Assembly: GCF_023243075.1 (NCBI RefSeq)
Contig: NZ_JALKFZ020000166.1
Coordinates: 1 to 53,107 of the forward strand
From: Frankia sp. AiPa1
GTDB taxonomy: Bacteria > Actinomycetota > Actinomycetes > Frankiales > Frankiaceae
DNA: 53,107 bases
Direction: 5' to 3'
Position numbers and translations under genes: made by a program
Part shown: piece after piece, positions 42,779 to 51,522 of the stretch
Position numbering within the stretch: position 1 is the first letter of the stretch
Layout of the letters: the number at the start of each line of letters is the position of its first letter
Notes under the pieces: generated by a model
The model's database searches: none
Seen by the model: only the letters and a program-made list of their open reading frames with translations
What the model was told of the DNA's origin: nothing

Positions 42779-44425
42779 ATGCTGAACCTGGCCGTCGTTC
42801 TGGAGGAGTCGGCGCGTACCTGGCCGGACCGCGACGCGGTGGTGCTGGGTGAGTACCGCCTGACCTACGCGCGTCTCGACGCGGCCGCGCGGCAGGTCGC
42901 CGCGGCGCTCGCGGCCCGCGGCATCGGCCCCGGTGACCGGGTGGCGCTGACCTGCCCGAACCTGCCCGCCTTTCCCGTCGTCTATTTCGGGATCCTCAAG
43001 GCCGGGGCGACGGTCGTGCCACTGAGCGTCCTGCTCACCGAACGGGAGGTCGCCTTCGCGCTCGTGGACGCGGGGGTCAAAGCCTACTTCTGCTTCGAGG
43101 GAACGGCGGAGCTCCCCATGGGCCGGGCCGGGCAGGCCGCGTTCCGGACCGCCCAGGCCTGTGAGTCGTTCGTGCTGATCACCCTTGATCCGTCGGGCCG
43201 GCCGTCACCGGATCTGTTCGGGCCGCCCACCACGCCGCCCACCACGCCGCCCGGCGAGGGCGGTACCGGGCTGGGTGACGACGACGTGGAGACCTTGGCG
43301 CAGATCACCGAGGGGCTGCCCGAGGACTTCGACACGGTCCCGACCAGCGAGAGCGACCCCGCTGTCGTGCTCTACACCAGTGGGACGACCGGGTCACCGA
43401 AGGGCGCGGAGCTGACCCACTCCAACATGGTCCTCAACGCGACCGTGTCGGCCGAGGTCTTCGGCGCGGCCGAACGCGATGTCCATCTCGTCGCGCTGCC
43501 CCTGTTCCACGCCTTCGGGCAGACCACCAACCTCAACGCCGGGCTGTTCAGCGGCGCGACGCTGGTGCTGTTGCCCCGCTTCGAGCCCGAGGCCGCGCTC
43601 GCCACCCTGCTGCGCGAGTCGGTCACGTTCTTCGCCGGTGTTCCCACGATGTACTGGGCGCTGTTGCACTCGCCCGCGGCGGCCGGGTTCGATCTCGACC
43701 GCATCGCGGACAACCTGAGGCTCTGCGTCTCCGGCGGGTCGGCGATGCCCGTCGAGTTGCTGCGCACCTTCGAAGGCCGCTTCGGCGTCGCCATCCTGGA
43801 GGGCTACGGACTGTCGGAGACGAGCCCGGTGGCCACCTTCAACCGGGCCGACCGGCCGCGGCGGGCCGGGTCGATCGGCCTGCCCATCTGGGGGGTGGAG
43901 GTACGGGTCGTCCGCGAGGACGGCAGCACCGCGGCGGTCGACGAGACGGGCGAGCTCCGCGTGCGCGGGCACAACGTGATGCGCGGCTACCTGGGCCAGC
44001 CCGAGGCGACCGCGGCGGCGATCGACGCGGCCGGCTGGTTTCGCACGGGGGACCTTGTCCGCCGCGACGCCGACGGCTACCTCTACCTCGTCGACCGACT
44101 CAAGGAGATGATCATCCGGGGCGGGTTCAACGTGTACCCGCGGGAGATCGAGGAGGTACTTCTCACTCATCCGGAGATCAGCCTCGTCGCCGTGGTCGGG
44201 GTGCCCCACGAGCGCCACGGCCAGGAGATCAAGGCGTTCGTCATCCGTGAGCCCGGCGCGACCCTCACCGCGGACGAACTGATCGCCTGGTCCCGTGGGG
44301 TCCTGGCCGCCTACAAGTATCCGCGGCTGATCGAGTTTCGCGACACGCTGCCGATGACTGCGGCGGGCAAGATCCTCAAGCGCGCCCTCGTCGGCCCGGC
44401 CGAACCCGTGGTCAAGCCCGGCTGA
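42779..44425 (+). CDS. AMP-binding acyl-CoA synthetase
   Basis: ANL superfamily ligase, activating a carboxylic acid via an acyl-AMP. Seen: P-loop YTSGTTGSPKGAELTHSN, GYGLSETSPV (A5), GELRVRGHNVMRGYLG, GWFRTGDLVRRDADGYLYLVDR and the C-terminal lysine in MTAAGKILKRAL. 548 aa, close to medium/long-chain fatty acyl-CoA ligases. ATG 42779 has GGAGGG just upstream; ATG 42767 is an alternative. Small threonine-proline insert PPTTPPTTPPG. It lies about 220 bp after the regulator and could activate an acid released by the amidases. Confidence 0.93.
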   Translation: MLNLAVVLEESARTWPDRDAVVLGEYRLTYARLDAAARQVAAALAARGIGPGDRVALTCPNLPAFPVVYFGILKAGATVVPLSVLLTEREVAFALVDAGVKAYFCFEGTAELPMGRAGQAAFRTAQACESFVLITLDPSGRPSPDLFGPPTTPPTTPPGEGGTGLGDDDVETLAQITEGLPEDFDTVPTSESDPAVVLYTSGTTGSPKGAELTHSNMVLNATVSAEVFGAAERDVHLVALPLFHAFGQTTNLNAGLFSGATLVLLPRFEPEAALATLLRESVTFFAGVPTMYWALLHSPAAAGFDLDRIADNLRLCVSGGSAMPVELLRTFEGRFGVAILEGYGLSETSPVATFNRADRPRRAGSIGLPIWGVEVRVVREDGSTAAVDETGELRVRGHNVMRGYLGQPEATAAAIDAAGWFRTGDLVRRDADGYLYLVDRLKEMIIRGGFNVYPREIEEVLLTHPEISLVAVVGVPHERHGQEIKAFVIREPGATLTADELIAWSRGVLAAYKYPRLIEFRDTLPMTAAGKILKRALVGPAEPVVKPG

Positions 44426-44460
44426 GCGCTACCGGCGGCCACTCTCGGCCTGGGCCCCCC

Positions 44461-44474
44461 GCTCGGGCCCGAGC
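44461..44474. promoter_or_regulatory. Perfect 14-bp palindrome
   Basis: GCTCGGGCCCGAGC at 44461..44474, 35 bp past the acyl-CoA synthetase stop. It could be a terminator core or an operator. Confidence 0.35.
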
Positions 44475-44580
44475 CCATGCGGTGCTCGCGCCGGCCAACC
44501 CCGGGACGCGGCCGGCCGCGAGAGCCGGTGTGACGTTGCTGGTCAGCAGGTTTTGCGTCGGTGAAATGCGGGGCTGACGG

Positions 44581-44629
44581 GCGCGTCATGGCAACGCGCG
44601 AGCATGTTGATCCCATCAACATGCGGAGG
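44581..44629 (+). promoter_or_regulatory. Twin inverted repeats abutting the ribosome site of the LLM gene
   Basis: GCGCGT (44581..44586) pairs with ACGCGC (44594..44599). Then a perfect 10-bp inverted repeat follows: GCATGTTGAT (44602..44611), CCC, ATCAACATGC (44615..44624). The Shine-Dalgarno GGAGG starts at 44625, the very next base. It could be a dimeric operator or an RNA hairpin affecting translation. Confidence 0.65.
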
Positions 44630-44637
44630 TGGTGGCG

Positions 44638-45819
44638 TTGCGGATCGGCGTGTTCCTGTTCGGTGGGGTGGAGATGACCGACGCTGGCCCCGGCGGCACC
44701 GAGCCCACCGAGCGCCGCTACGACCAGGCCGCGTTCGACCATGCCCACCACGAGCTGCTGGCCTGCGGCGAGTTCGCCGAGACCCTGGGGTACGACAGCT
44801 TCTGGCTGACCGAGCATCACTTCCAGCACGAGGGCTATGAGGTCGTCCCGAACGGGCTGCTCTTCTCCGCGTTCCTCGCCGCGCGGACCAGCCGGATCCG
44901 GATCGGCACCATGTTCAACGTGGTCGGCCAGTGGCATCCACTGCGACTGGCCGAGGACTTCGCGCTGCTCCACAACCTGTCCGGCGGGCGGGGGATCCTC
45001 GGCGTCGGCCGCGGCACTGTACCTCGGGAGATGCTGCCACTGACCGCGGGCATGGTCTCGGTCGGCTCGTACGACAACCCGACCGCCGCGGCCGCCGACG
45101 CGCGCAACCGCGAGATCACCGAGGAAGGCCTCGACATTCTGCACCTCGCGCTCACGAACGAGCGGTTCCGCTACGACGGGCGGCATTTCCAGCTGCCGCC
45201 GCCCGGCATTCCCGACCGTGGTGGCGAGGTCCGCGAGCTCACCCTCGTCCCCCGACCGCGCCATCCGTACGAGACCTGGCAGGCCGTCACCAGTCCGCCG
45301 ACGCTGCGCGCCGTGCCGACCCGCGGGCTTGGCGGTGTGTTCTGGTTGAAGGAGCGGCACCGGCTCGCCGCCGACTGGCATGCCTTCGCCGACACCTTCG
45401 CCGCGGCCCACGGCCGGCCGCTGGTCCGCGGCGAACGCCGGATGCTCGTCCTCAACGTCGCCGTCGACGACACCCGTGCCCGCGCCATGGCGGCCGTGCG
45501 CGCCGGCCACGACGAGTTCTGGCGCTTCCTCGCCCCCTATGGCTGGGGACGCGGCTACGTCGGACCCGATGGCCACCCGGCCGGCGGCGGGTTCGTGCCT
45601 ACCCTTGAGGACTCCATGGCCCAGGGCCCGTGGGCCGTCGGCACCCCCGCTGACGTCGCCACGCACCTCGCCGAGCTCGACGAGCTGCTCGGTCTCACCG
45701 ACCTGGTGATCTTTCCCGGCATGCCCGGTGACCCCTACCCCCGCGTTCGCGAGCAGATGGAACGCTTCGCCCGCGAGGTCGTGCCGATGCTCCCCACCCG
45801 CGTCCCGGTCGCGTCGTGA
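44638..45819 (+). CDS. LLM-class flavin-dependent monooxygenase
   Basis: Luciferase-like TIM-barrel enzyme using reduced flavin and oxygen. Typical features are GEFAETLGYDSFWLTEHHFQ, ARTSRIRIGTMFNVVGQWHPLRLAED, LHNLSGGRGILGVGRG and FRYDGRHFQLPP. 393 aa. TTG 44638 is chosen because GGAGGTGG lies eight bases upstream, whereas GTG 44629 overlaps that site. RutA (pyrimidine ring opening) is a member of the same superfamily, so a ring-cleavage role is conceivable. The 10-bp inverted repeat just upstream suggests control. Confidence 0.92.
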   Translation: MRIGVFLFGGVEMTDAGPGGTEPTERRYDQAAFDHAHHELLACGEFAETLGYDSFWLTEHHFQHEGYEVVPNGLLFSAFLAARTSRIRIGTMFNVVGQWHPLRLAEDFALLHNLSGGRGILGVGRGTVPREMLPLTAGMVSVGSYDNPTAAAADARNREITEEGLDILHLALTNERFRYDGRHFQLPPPGIPDRGGEVRELTLVPRPRHPYETWQAVTSPPTLRAVPTRGLGGVFWLKERHRLAADWHAFADTFAAAHGRPLVRGERRMLVLNVAVDDTRARAMAAVRAGHDEFWRFLAPYGWGRGYVGPDGHPAGGGFVPTLEDSMAQGPWAVGTPADVATHLAELDELLGLTDLVIFPGMPGDPYPRVREQMERFAREVVPMLPTRVPVAS

Positions 45820-45846
45820 CCACCGCACCCCCCGCGCATGCGGGCC

Positions 45847-45936
45847 ATCCCGCCAGTCCGGGCCGTGCTGCTGGTTCTGGCTGTGCTGGCGATTCGGGCT
45901 GTGCTGCCAGTCCGGGCTATGGCGCGGGTTCGGGCC
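45847..45936. repeat. 18-bp tandem repeat, five units
   Basis: Units such as GTGCTGCCAGTCCGGGCT at 45847, 45865, 45883, 45901 and 45919, in the gap between the LLM and creatininase genes. The same 18-bp periodicity as in the acetamidase repeat. Confidence 0.85.
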
Positions 45937-45991
45937 ATGCCGCGCACCTCGTATCTCGCCTGTTCGGACCAGGAACGACGGAGGGGGTCCG

Positions 45992-46765
45992 ATGAACCGT
46001 CGGTTCGCGGAACTGCGCGGTCCCGAGGCCGCGGAGCTGTCCCCGCAGGCGGTGGCCGTGCTGCCCATCGGGTCGATCGAGCAGCACGGGCCCCACCTGC
46101 CGGTCAACACCGATCTCGTCGTCGCCGAGGCCCTTGCCCGCGACGCGGTGGCCGTGTTCGGGGATGCCTGTGACCTGTGGCTGCTACCGACGCTCGCCTA
46201 CTCGAAATCCAACGAGCACGCCTGGTCGCCCGGAACGATGTGGCTGTCCGCCACGACGCTGCTCGCCGTCCTCGACGACCTTGCGCGCTGTCTTGCGACC
46301 ACGGCGGTGCGCCGGCTCGTGTTCCTCAACGGCCACGGCGGCAACAGCGCACTGCTGCAGGTCGCCGCCCGCGATGTGCGCCTGGCCCACGGGCTGCGCA
46401 CGTTCGTCATGCACCCGTCGCTACCCGCTGACCACGGCGGTACCTCGCCCGCGACGGAACTCGGCATGGGCATTCACGCCGGCATCGACGAGACGTCGCT
46501 GCTGCTGCACCTGCAACCGGACCTCGTGCGTCTGGACCTGGCGGTACGCAGCGTCCCCGAGCAGATCGCCGACTACCACCGGGTCCGTTTCGGTGGCCCG
46601 GTCTCGTTCGGCTGGCTGTCAGACGACTTCGGCACTAACGGGACGATCGGCGACCCCACCGGCGCCACCGCCGAGCGCGGCCGGCAGCTCTACGCGGCGA
46701 TGCTGGCCACCGCGGGGGAGTCCCTCGCCGAGATCGCCCGCTTCGACCCACGCTCCCCCCGATGA
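45992..46765 (+). CDS. Creatininase family amidohydrolase
   Basis: 257 aa. Metal site VLPIGSIEQHGPHLPVNTD (Glu, His, Asp), then LPTLAYSKSNEHAWSPGTMWLS, LVFLNGHGGNSALLQ and GIHAGIDETSLLLHL, all characteristic of the family, which contains creatininase, MftE and formamidopyrimidine hydrolases. ATG 45992 has GGAGGGGGT. No mycofactocin genes are around, so MftE is unlikely; a cyclic-amide hydrolase for the local pathway is a better guess. It overlaps the next gene by 4 bp (ATGA). Confidence 0.92.
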   Translation: MNRRFAELRGPEAAELSPQAVAVLPIGSIEQHGPHLPVNTDLVVAEALARDAVAVFGDACDLWLLPTLAYSKSNEHAWSPGTMWLSATTLLAVLDDLARCLATTAVRRLVFLNGHGGNSALLQVAARDVRLAHGLRTFVMHPSLPADHGGTSPATELGMGIHAGIDETSLLLHLQPDLVRLDLAVRSVPEQIADYHRVRFGGPVSFGWLSDDFGTNGTIGDPTGATAERGRQLYAAMLATAGESLAEIARFDPRSPR

Positions 46766-47782
46766 GGAACGCTCTGCCCGACTCCGACTCCGACTCCGAC
46801 CCGACGCGCGTCGCCTCCGCCGCCGCCTTCTCCGCCTGCTCTGCCTCGGGCCTCTCCGCCTCCGCCGCCTCTGCCCCCTCCGCCGCGGCAACCGGCTTTC
46901 GGCTGGCCAGTGCAGGGCCGGGGCGTGCGGACGGTGCGGGAATGGCCAGCTCGTGCCAGGCTGACGAGCTGCCGGCCAGCGTCGATGTCGTGGTGGTCGG
47001 AGGTGGCCACAACGGGCTGACCTGCGCGGCCTATCTGGCCCGCGCGGGCCGGTCGGTCGTGGTTCTCGAGGCCCGCGACGACGTCGGCGGCTGCGCGTCG
47101 ACCGTCGACGCGATCGGCGCCCGGGTCAACATCTGCAGTTGCGATCACACGATGGTGCTGGCCAGCGGCATCGTCGAGGAGCTGGAGCTTGGTGCCTACG
47201 GACTGCGCTACCTGGACGTCGACCCGATGGGAATCGCCATCGGGTGGGGCGATGAGCCGGTGTTCGTCCAGTGGCGATCGGTCGAACGCACCCTGGACGG
47301 CCTGGCCAGCGCGCATCCCGCGGCCGCGGACGCCTACCGGCGCTACCTGACGGTCGCCCTGCCCGCGGCCCGTCTGGTCCAGGCGGTCCAGCAGGCCCGG
47401 CCGGCGGCCCCCGCGATCGCGGGCAGCGTGGCGCGGTGCCGGCTGCGCGGGGCGGCGACAGTGCTTGCCTGGGCTCGTGCGAGCCTGCAGGGCGTGCTCG
47501 GCTCATTCGGCCTGCCACCATGGTTGATCGCCGCCGCGCACACGGGCGGCCCGGCGGTGTGGGGACTTGCCCCGGACGTGCCGGGCAGCGGCATCGGCGC
47601 ACTCGGATTCGCCCTGCGTCACCTCATCGGCGTCGCCCGGCCGGCGACGGGAGCTCAGCCGCTACCGCACTCCCGTCGCCGGCCTGTACCTCACCGGCGC
47701 CGGCACCTTTCCTGGCGCGGGCGTCTGGGGGGCAAGCGGTCGCAACGCCGCCCGGGTCGTCCTTGGCCACCGAGCGATGTAG
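46762..47782 (+). pseudogene. FAD-dependent oxidoreductase (phytoene desaturase-like), internally deleted
   Basis: ATG 46762 overlaps the creatininase stop. After an Asp-Ser/Ala leader the Rossmann start is VDVVVVGGGHNGLTCAAYLARAGRSVVVLEARDDVGG. The sequence is intact to [12 protein letters not shown] (about 47640). The frame then shifts, and in another frame the true C-terminus continues as [34 protein letters not shown], ending near 47782. About 200 middle residues are gone and the frames do not match, so it is a pseudogene. The original frame reads on to 47847 as nonsense. Confidence 0.85.
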
Positions 47783-47902
47783 CCGCGGCCCACGGCCGCA
47801 GCGGCGTTCCGGGTCCATGCCGGCGTCTCGGCATCTCGGCGCGATAGCGAGGATGGAGATAGAACTTTTCAGAGGCAGACGACGATCCGTGGAGGAATCG
47901 GC

Positions 47903-48901
47903 ATGATCTCCAACGACGCGCCCGGACGCATCACCGAGCAGGTGCTGGCGGGCCCGGACGGCGCGGACCTCACCGAGGGGGAGCCGGGTCGCGTGCTTGG
48001 CCTCACCGGGGCGATCAACCTGCGGGATGTCGGCGGCTACCGGACCGTGGATGGCCGCAGGGTGCGCTGGCGGGCGCTGCTGCGCTGCGGGGCGATGCAC
48101 GCACTGGACGATGACGCCCGCTCCACCTTCGCCGACATCGGCCTGCGTACCGTCGTCGATCTGCGGGAGATCTCCGAGGTCACCCGCGAACCCGACGCGC
48201 TCGGCACCCTGCCGGTCACCTCCCGGCATATTCCCATCTACACCCGCGCGGCGTCCGGGCAGGGATCGGCCGCGAAGCCCGCGTCCGGGCAGGTCGTGCC
48301 GCCTGCGTCCAGGCTGGGCGGGCTGGGCGGGCAGCCCGCGGCGGAAGCAGGTCCGCGGGCGGACGCGCAGCAGCCGGCCGGGCAGCATCGTCAGGACAGC
48401 GCGGGCGAGGCGGTCGCGGTGGGTGCCGCCACCGCCGTACGGACGCTTGGGTCCGACGGCGCACCCATCACCCTTGAGTCGGTCTACAACCTCGCCGTTG
48501 ACGAGCGCGGGGACCGACTGACTGCCGCGGTGCTCGCCCTCGCCGCGCCCGGCGCGCTGCCCGCCCTTGTGCACTGCAGCGCCGGCAAGGACCGCACCGG
48601 CATGGTGATCGCCCTGGTTCTGGCGCTGCTCGGAGTGCCAGACGACACGATCGCCGCCGACTACGCGCTGACCGCCCGCTACCTGATCGGGGAGATCGCC
48701 GAGGCAGTGTCGGTCGCCCCAAACGGCAAGCGGGTGCCTGAGCAGCTCATGGGCTGCCCTCCCGAGCTGATCGTCGCGACCCTTGCCCGTATCCGCGCCC
48801 GTCACGGTGACATCCCTGCCTTCCTACTGGCCCACGGCGCCACCCCCGCCGCCCTCGACACGCTCCGCGAGGCCCTGCTTGACGACGGTTCGGCGCGGTG
48901 A
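47903..48901 (+). CDS. Tyrosine-protein phosphatase (DSP/Y_phosphatase3 type)
   Basis: 332 aa. N-terminal NLRDVGGYRTVDGRRVRWRALLR and TVVDLREISE are typical of the bacterial PtpB-like group. The P-loop VHCSAGKDRTGMVIAL holds the catalytic Cys and Arg. C-terminal helices have DYALTARYL. A low-complexity insert (about residues 118-185) separates the two parts. ATG 47903 has GTGGAGGAA. Members act on phosphotyrosine or phosphoinositides. Confidence 0.92.
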   Translation: MISNDAPGRITEQVLAGPDGADLTEGEPGRVLGLTGAINLRDVGGYRTVDGRRVRWRALLRCGAMHALDDDARSTFADIGLRTVVDLREISEVTREPDALGTLPVTSRHIPIYTRAASGQGSAAKPASGQVVPPASRLGGLGGQPAAEAGPRADAQQPAGQHRQDSAGEAVAVGAATAVRTLGSDGAPITLESVYNLAVDERGDRLTAAVLALAAPGALPALVHCSAGKDRTGMVIALVLALLGVPDDTIAADYALTARYLIGEIAEAVSVAPNGKRVPEQLMGCPPELIVATLARIRARHGDIPAFLLAHGATPAALDTLREALLDDGSAR

Positions 48902-48961
48902 CGGCGGTCGGCGAGGTTCTGACCCAATGGCCATGACTTAAGTGATCGGGGTGACGGTAGG

Positions 48962-48979
48962 TTCGTGGCGTGGGCCACG
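48962..48979. terminator. Short hairpin between convergent genes
   Basis: Perfect 7-bp arms TCGTGGC (48962..48968) and GCCACGA (48973..48979) with a 4-nt loop, just before the stop of the FG-GAP gene. Confidence 0.55.
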
Positions 48980-48985
48980 ATGCGC

Positions 48986-50269
48986 CTACAGGCAACTCCC
49001 GCCGGCACTCGCACCGGTGGTGGTCAGTCCGGCACCACCTGACCGGGCCAGGACGGACACGGTGCTGCCTCGACCGTTGGCGACCGCCAGATCCGTGGTT
49101 CCGCGGCCGGTCAGATCACCCTCGGCCAGCGAGGCCGGGCCGGGCCCGGCCAGGTAGACCTGTTGCGGGCCGAATGTGCCATCCCCGCGGCCGGGCAGGA
49201 TCGAGACGGTGGCGTTTCCGGCGTTGGCAACGGCGATGTCGTCCACGCCGTCGTCGGTGACATCTCCAAGGGTGACCGAGGATGGTCCTGGGCCGGCCAG
49301 ATAGGACCATCCTGCCCCGAACGAGCCATCACCTGCGGCGGGCAGGACGGTCACGGTGGCGTTCCCGTTGTTGGGGATGATCAGGTCCGCGCGGCCGTCC
49401 CCGGTGACGTCCCCGGTGGTCATCGAGGTGGGCCCCGGACCGGTGAGGTGCGGCTGCGGCGGGCCGAAGCGGCCATGCCCGGCGCCGAGGAGCACGGCGA
49501 CGGTGCTGTCGCCGGCGTTCGTCACGGCGAGGTCGGGCACGTCGTCGCCGTTGAGACGGTCCACTGCCACCGATGACGGACTGGGTCCCGCCGGAAAGAT
49601 CCGTGGGAGCCCGAACGTGCCGTCCCCGTTGCCGAGCAGCACCGACACCGTGCCGTCGTACTGGTCCGACACGGCAAGGTCGGCCGAGCCCTGACCGGTG
49701 AGATCGCCGATGGCCACCGCTGACGGGCCCGATCCGGTGGGATAGACCACCGGCCCGCCGAACGTCCCGTCGCCCCGCCCGGGCAGCACCGACACGGTGG
49801 CGTCGAACTGGTTGGACACGGCCAGATCCGGCGCGTCGTCGCCATTGAGGTCACCGATCGCCAGTCCGGACGGGCCAGGTCCGGCCGGATAGATCTGTGG
49901 TGGCCCGAACGTGCCATCTCCGTTGCTGAGGAGCACCGACACGGTGCCGTCGCCGAGGTTCGCGGTGACGAGGTCGGTGCGACCGTCACCCCGCAGGTCC
50001 CCGGCGCTCACCGAGCCCGGTCCATGCCCGGACAGGTAGTCGATCGGCGGTGAGAACAGCCCCGCCGCGGATGTGCCCGCCGTCCCGTCCGCAGCGGCGT
50101 GCGCAGATGCCGGCAGCCCGATGACGGCGAACGCCGCCGCCGAGAGCACGGCGAGGAGCCCCGCGCCGGCGCGTCCACCACCCCCGAGTGTCGATCGCGG
50201 TCCGCGGGTTCGGCTGATCCCGCAGGTCCCGGACCTCCGGCGGGTCCCGTGCGTTCCGCCTGCGACCAT
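48986..50269 (-). CDS. Secreted FG-GAP/VCBS repeat protein
   Basis: 427 aa with an export signal (LLAVLSAAAFAVIGLPASAHA). From about residue 75 there are seven tandem repeats of about 49 residues, each with a GDLNGDD-like Ca2+-binding DxNGDG loop, DLAVSN and VSVLxGxGDGTFG. Seven such units build a closed seven-bladed beta-propeller, as in integrin-alpha N-terminal domains. Repeat 4 (LNGDD) and repeat 7 are the most degenerate. The C-terminus ends in Cys-Leu. ATG 50269 has GGAGCG upstream. Probably an extracellular adhesion or ligand-binding protein. Confidence 0.9.
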   Translation of the reverse strand: MVAGGTHGTRRRSGTCGISRTRGPRSTLGGGGRAGAGLLAVLSAAAFAVIGLPASAHAAADGTAGTSAAGLFSPPIDYLSGHGPGSVSAGDLRGDGRTDLVTANLGDGTVSVLLSNGDGTFGPPQIYPAGPGPSGLAIGDLNGDDAPDLAVSNQFDATVSVLPGRGDGTFGGPVVYPTGSGPSAVAIGDLTGQGSADLAVSDQYDGTVSVLLGNGDGTFGLPRIFPAGPSPSSVAVDRLNGDDVPDLAVTNAGDSTVAVLLGAGHGRFGPPQPHLTGPGPTSMTTGDVTGDGRADLIIPNNGNATVTVLPAAGDGSFGAGWSYLAGPGPSSVTLGDVTDDGVDDIAVANAGNATVSILPGRGDGTFGPQQVYLAGPGPASLAEGDLTGRGTTDLAVANGRGSTVSVLARSGGAGLTTTGASAGGSCL

Positions 50270-50344
50270 CGGTTCGCTCCTGTTCCCACCCGAACGGATC
50301 CGGCCTGTAGCCGAAGCGCCGAGAATCGCCTGCGGTCTGCGTCA

Positions 50345-50392
50345 CCCGTACCCGAACCCGAGCCCATGCCCATGCCCGAGCCCGAGCCCGCG
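50345..50392. repeat. Hexamer repeat, eight units
   Basis: CCCGTA, CCCGAA, CCCGAG, CCCATG, CCCATG, CCCGAG, CCCGAG, CCCGCG in the 300-bp interval between the FG-GAP gene and the next gene. Nothing else stands out in that interval. Confidence 0.8.
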
Positions 50393-50568
50393 GGGGCAGG
50401 ACGGCAGCCGGGCTGGGGCCGGGCGGGAGGGCTTCGGCGGGAGCCGCGTGACGGGGTTGAGGTCGGCCTGATGGTGACCCAGTGTCCAGCCAGGCAGACG
50501 TAGCGACACTCCAGGTGACGCCGTCACTCGGCCTGGCGGCCGGACCATTCGGGCCGACGGCGGTTGGA

Positions 50569-51420
50569 TCAGCTGAGGTGGAAGCCGTCCCAGCCGGCGG
50601 CGACGATGTCCTTCGGCTTGTCGGAGGCCGGATCCCGCAGCTGTGCCGGTGGGCCGGTGATCGCGTCGAGCTGCCAGTCGGCGCCGGACCACACGAGTCG
50701 GTTGGTGGTGCGGGTGTAGACGGTGCTGGTGGGCCCCTGGCCGACCCCGGCGACCATCGAGTCCAGCAGGGCGACGGTCACCTGGTTCTGATCGGCCGAG
50801 ATGACCTTCACCCCGAGCGGCGTCGTCTTCGCCCAGGCGCCGGCGGGAAGAGGATCGGCGCGGTAGCCGGCCTGGACCTGGGGCACATCCTGGGCGACGA
50901 ACCGCGCCGTCCCGACGGCTCGCAGCCCGGCGACCTGGCGGGCCTCGTCCGCGGGAGCGAGGAAGGGATCCCAGCGGACCAGGGCGGAGACTGCGCCCGC
51001 GGTGCTGCGGGGAAAGCCGAGGGGCAGGCCGCCCGGCCCCGTGCGGGCGGGACGGGGAAGGGTCGGCGCAGCGGCCGGAGCGGGGGACACGGCCGGCTGG
51101 GAGGCACTGACTGGCGGCGGGGACGGCTGGGCGGACGGGGACGCGATCGCTGATGGTCCGGCGGCACCCTGGGAAGCCTGGAGGGCCGAGGGCGCCGGCG
51201 CCGGTGCGACCGCATCGGCATTCTGGTCGTCTCCGCCGGAAGTGGCGACCACAGCGACCACGATCGCGATGATCAGAACGACCGTGCCGCCGACCGTGCC
51301 CAGCAGCACACCCCGGCGCCGGGCTGGTGCCTGGACCTGCTTGTCGGGACCGGGCGAGGTGCCCGAATCGGGATCGGGATCGGGGCCGGGCGGAGAACGT
51401 CGCGTGGACGGTGAGGACAT
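50569..51420 (-). CDS. Membrane-anchored hypothetical protein
   Basis: 283 aa. A hydrophilic Pro/Asp-rich start (about 40 residues) is followed by one transmembrane segment (GVLLGTVGGTVVLIIAIVVAVVA). A Pro/Ala/Ser linker then leads to an extracytoplasmic domain: GLPLGFPRSTAGAVSALVRWDPFLA, LGVKVISADQNQVTVALLDSM and NRLVWSGADWQLDAI. The layout resembles the one-TM proteins found in actinomycete conjugation modules (possibly DUF8175-like; uncertain). No other transfer genes are present. ATG 51420 is taken as start. Confidence 0.7.
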   Translation of the reverse strand: MSSPSTRRSPPGPDPDPDSGTSPGPDKQVQAPARRRGVLLGTVGGTVVLIIAIVVAVVATSGGDDQNADAVAPAPAPSALQASQGAAGPSAIASPSAQPSPPPVSASQPAVSPAPAAAPTLPRPARTGPGGLPLGFPRSTAGAVSALVRWDPFLAPADEARQVAGLRAVGTARFVAQDVPQVQAGYRADPLPAGAWAKTTPLGVKVISADQNQVTVALLDSMVAGVGQGPTSTVYTRTTNRLVWSGADWQLDAITGPPAQLRDPASDKPKDIVAAGWDGFHLS

Positions 51421-51522
51421 CCCGCCGCACCCCCGTGGCCGATGCCAGCCGCCTGCCGGCAACCCATCGTGGCCGGATCGGATGTCACGGTAGCGCTGGC
51501 AATGCGCATGTTCAACCGACTT

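Noticed and set aside
45838..45991. Small frame rich in RAV/LAV repeats before the creatininase
   Set aside because: Produced by an 18-bp satellite; no ribosome site or homology.
45992..46765. MftE (mycofactocin) assignment for the creatininase-family gene
   Set aside because: No mftA-D or other mycofactocin genes nearby.
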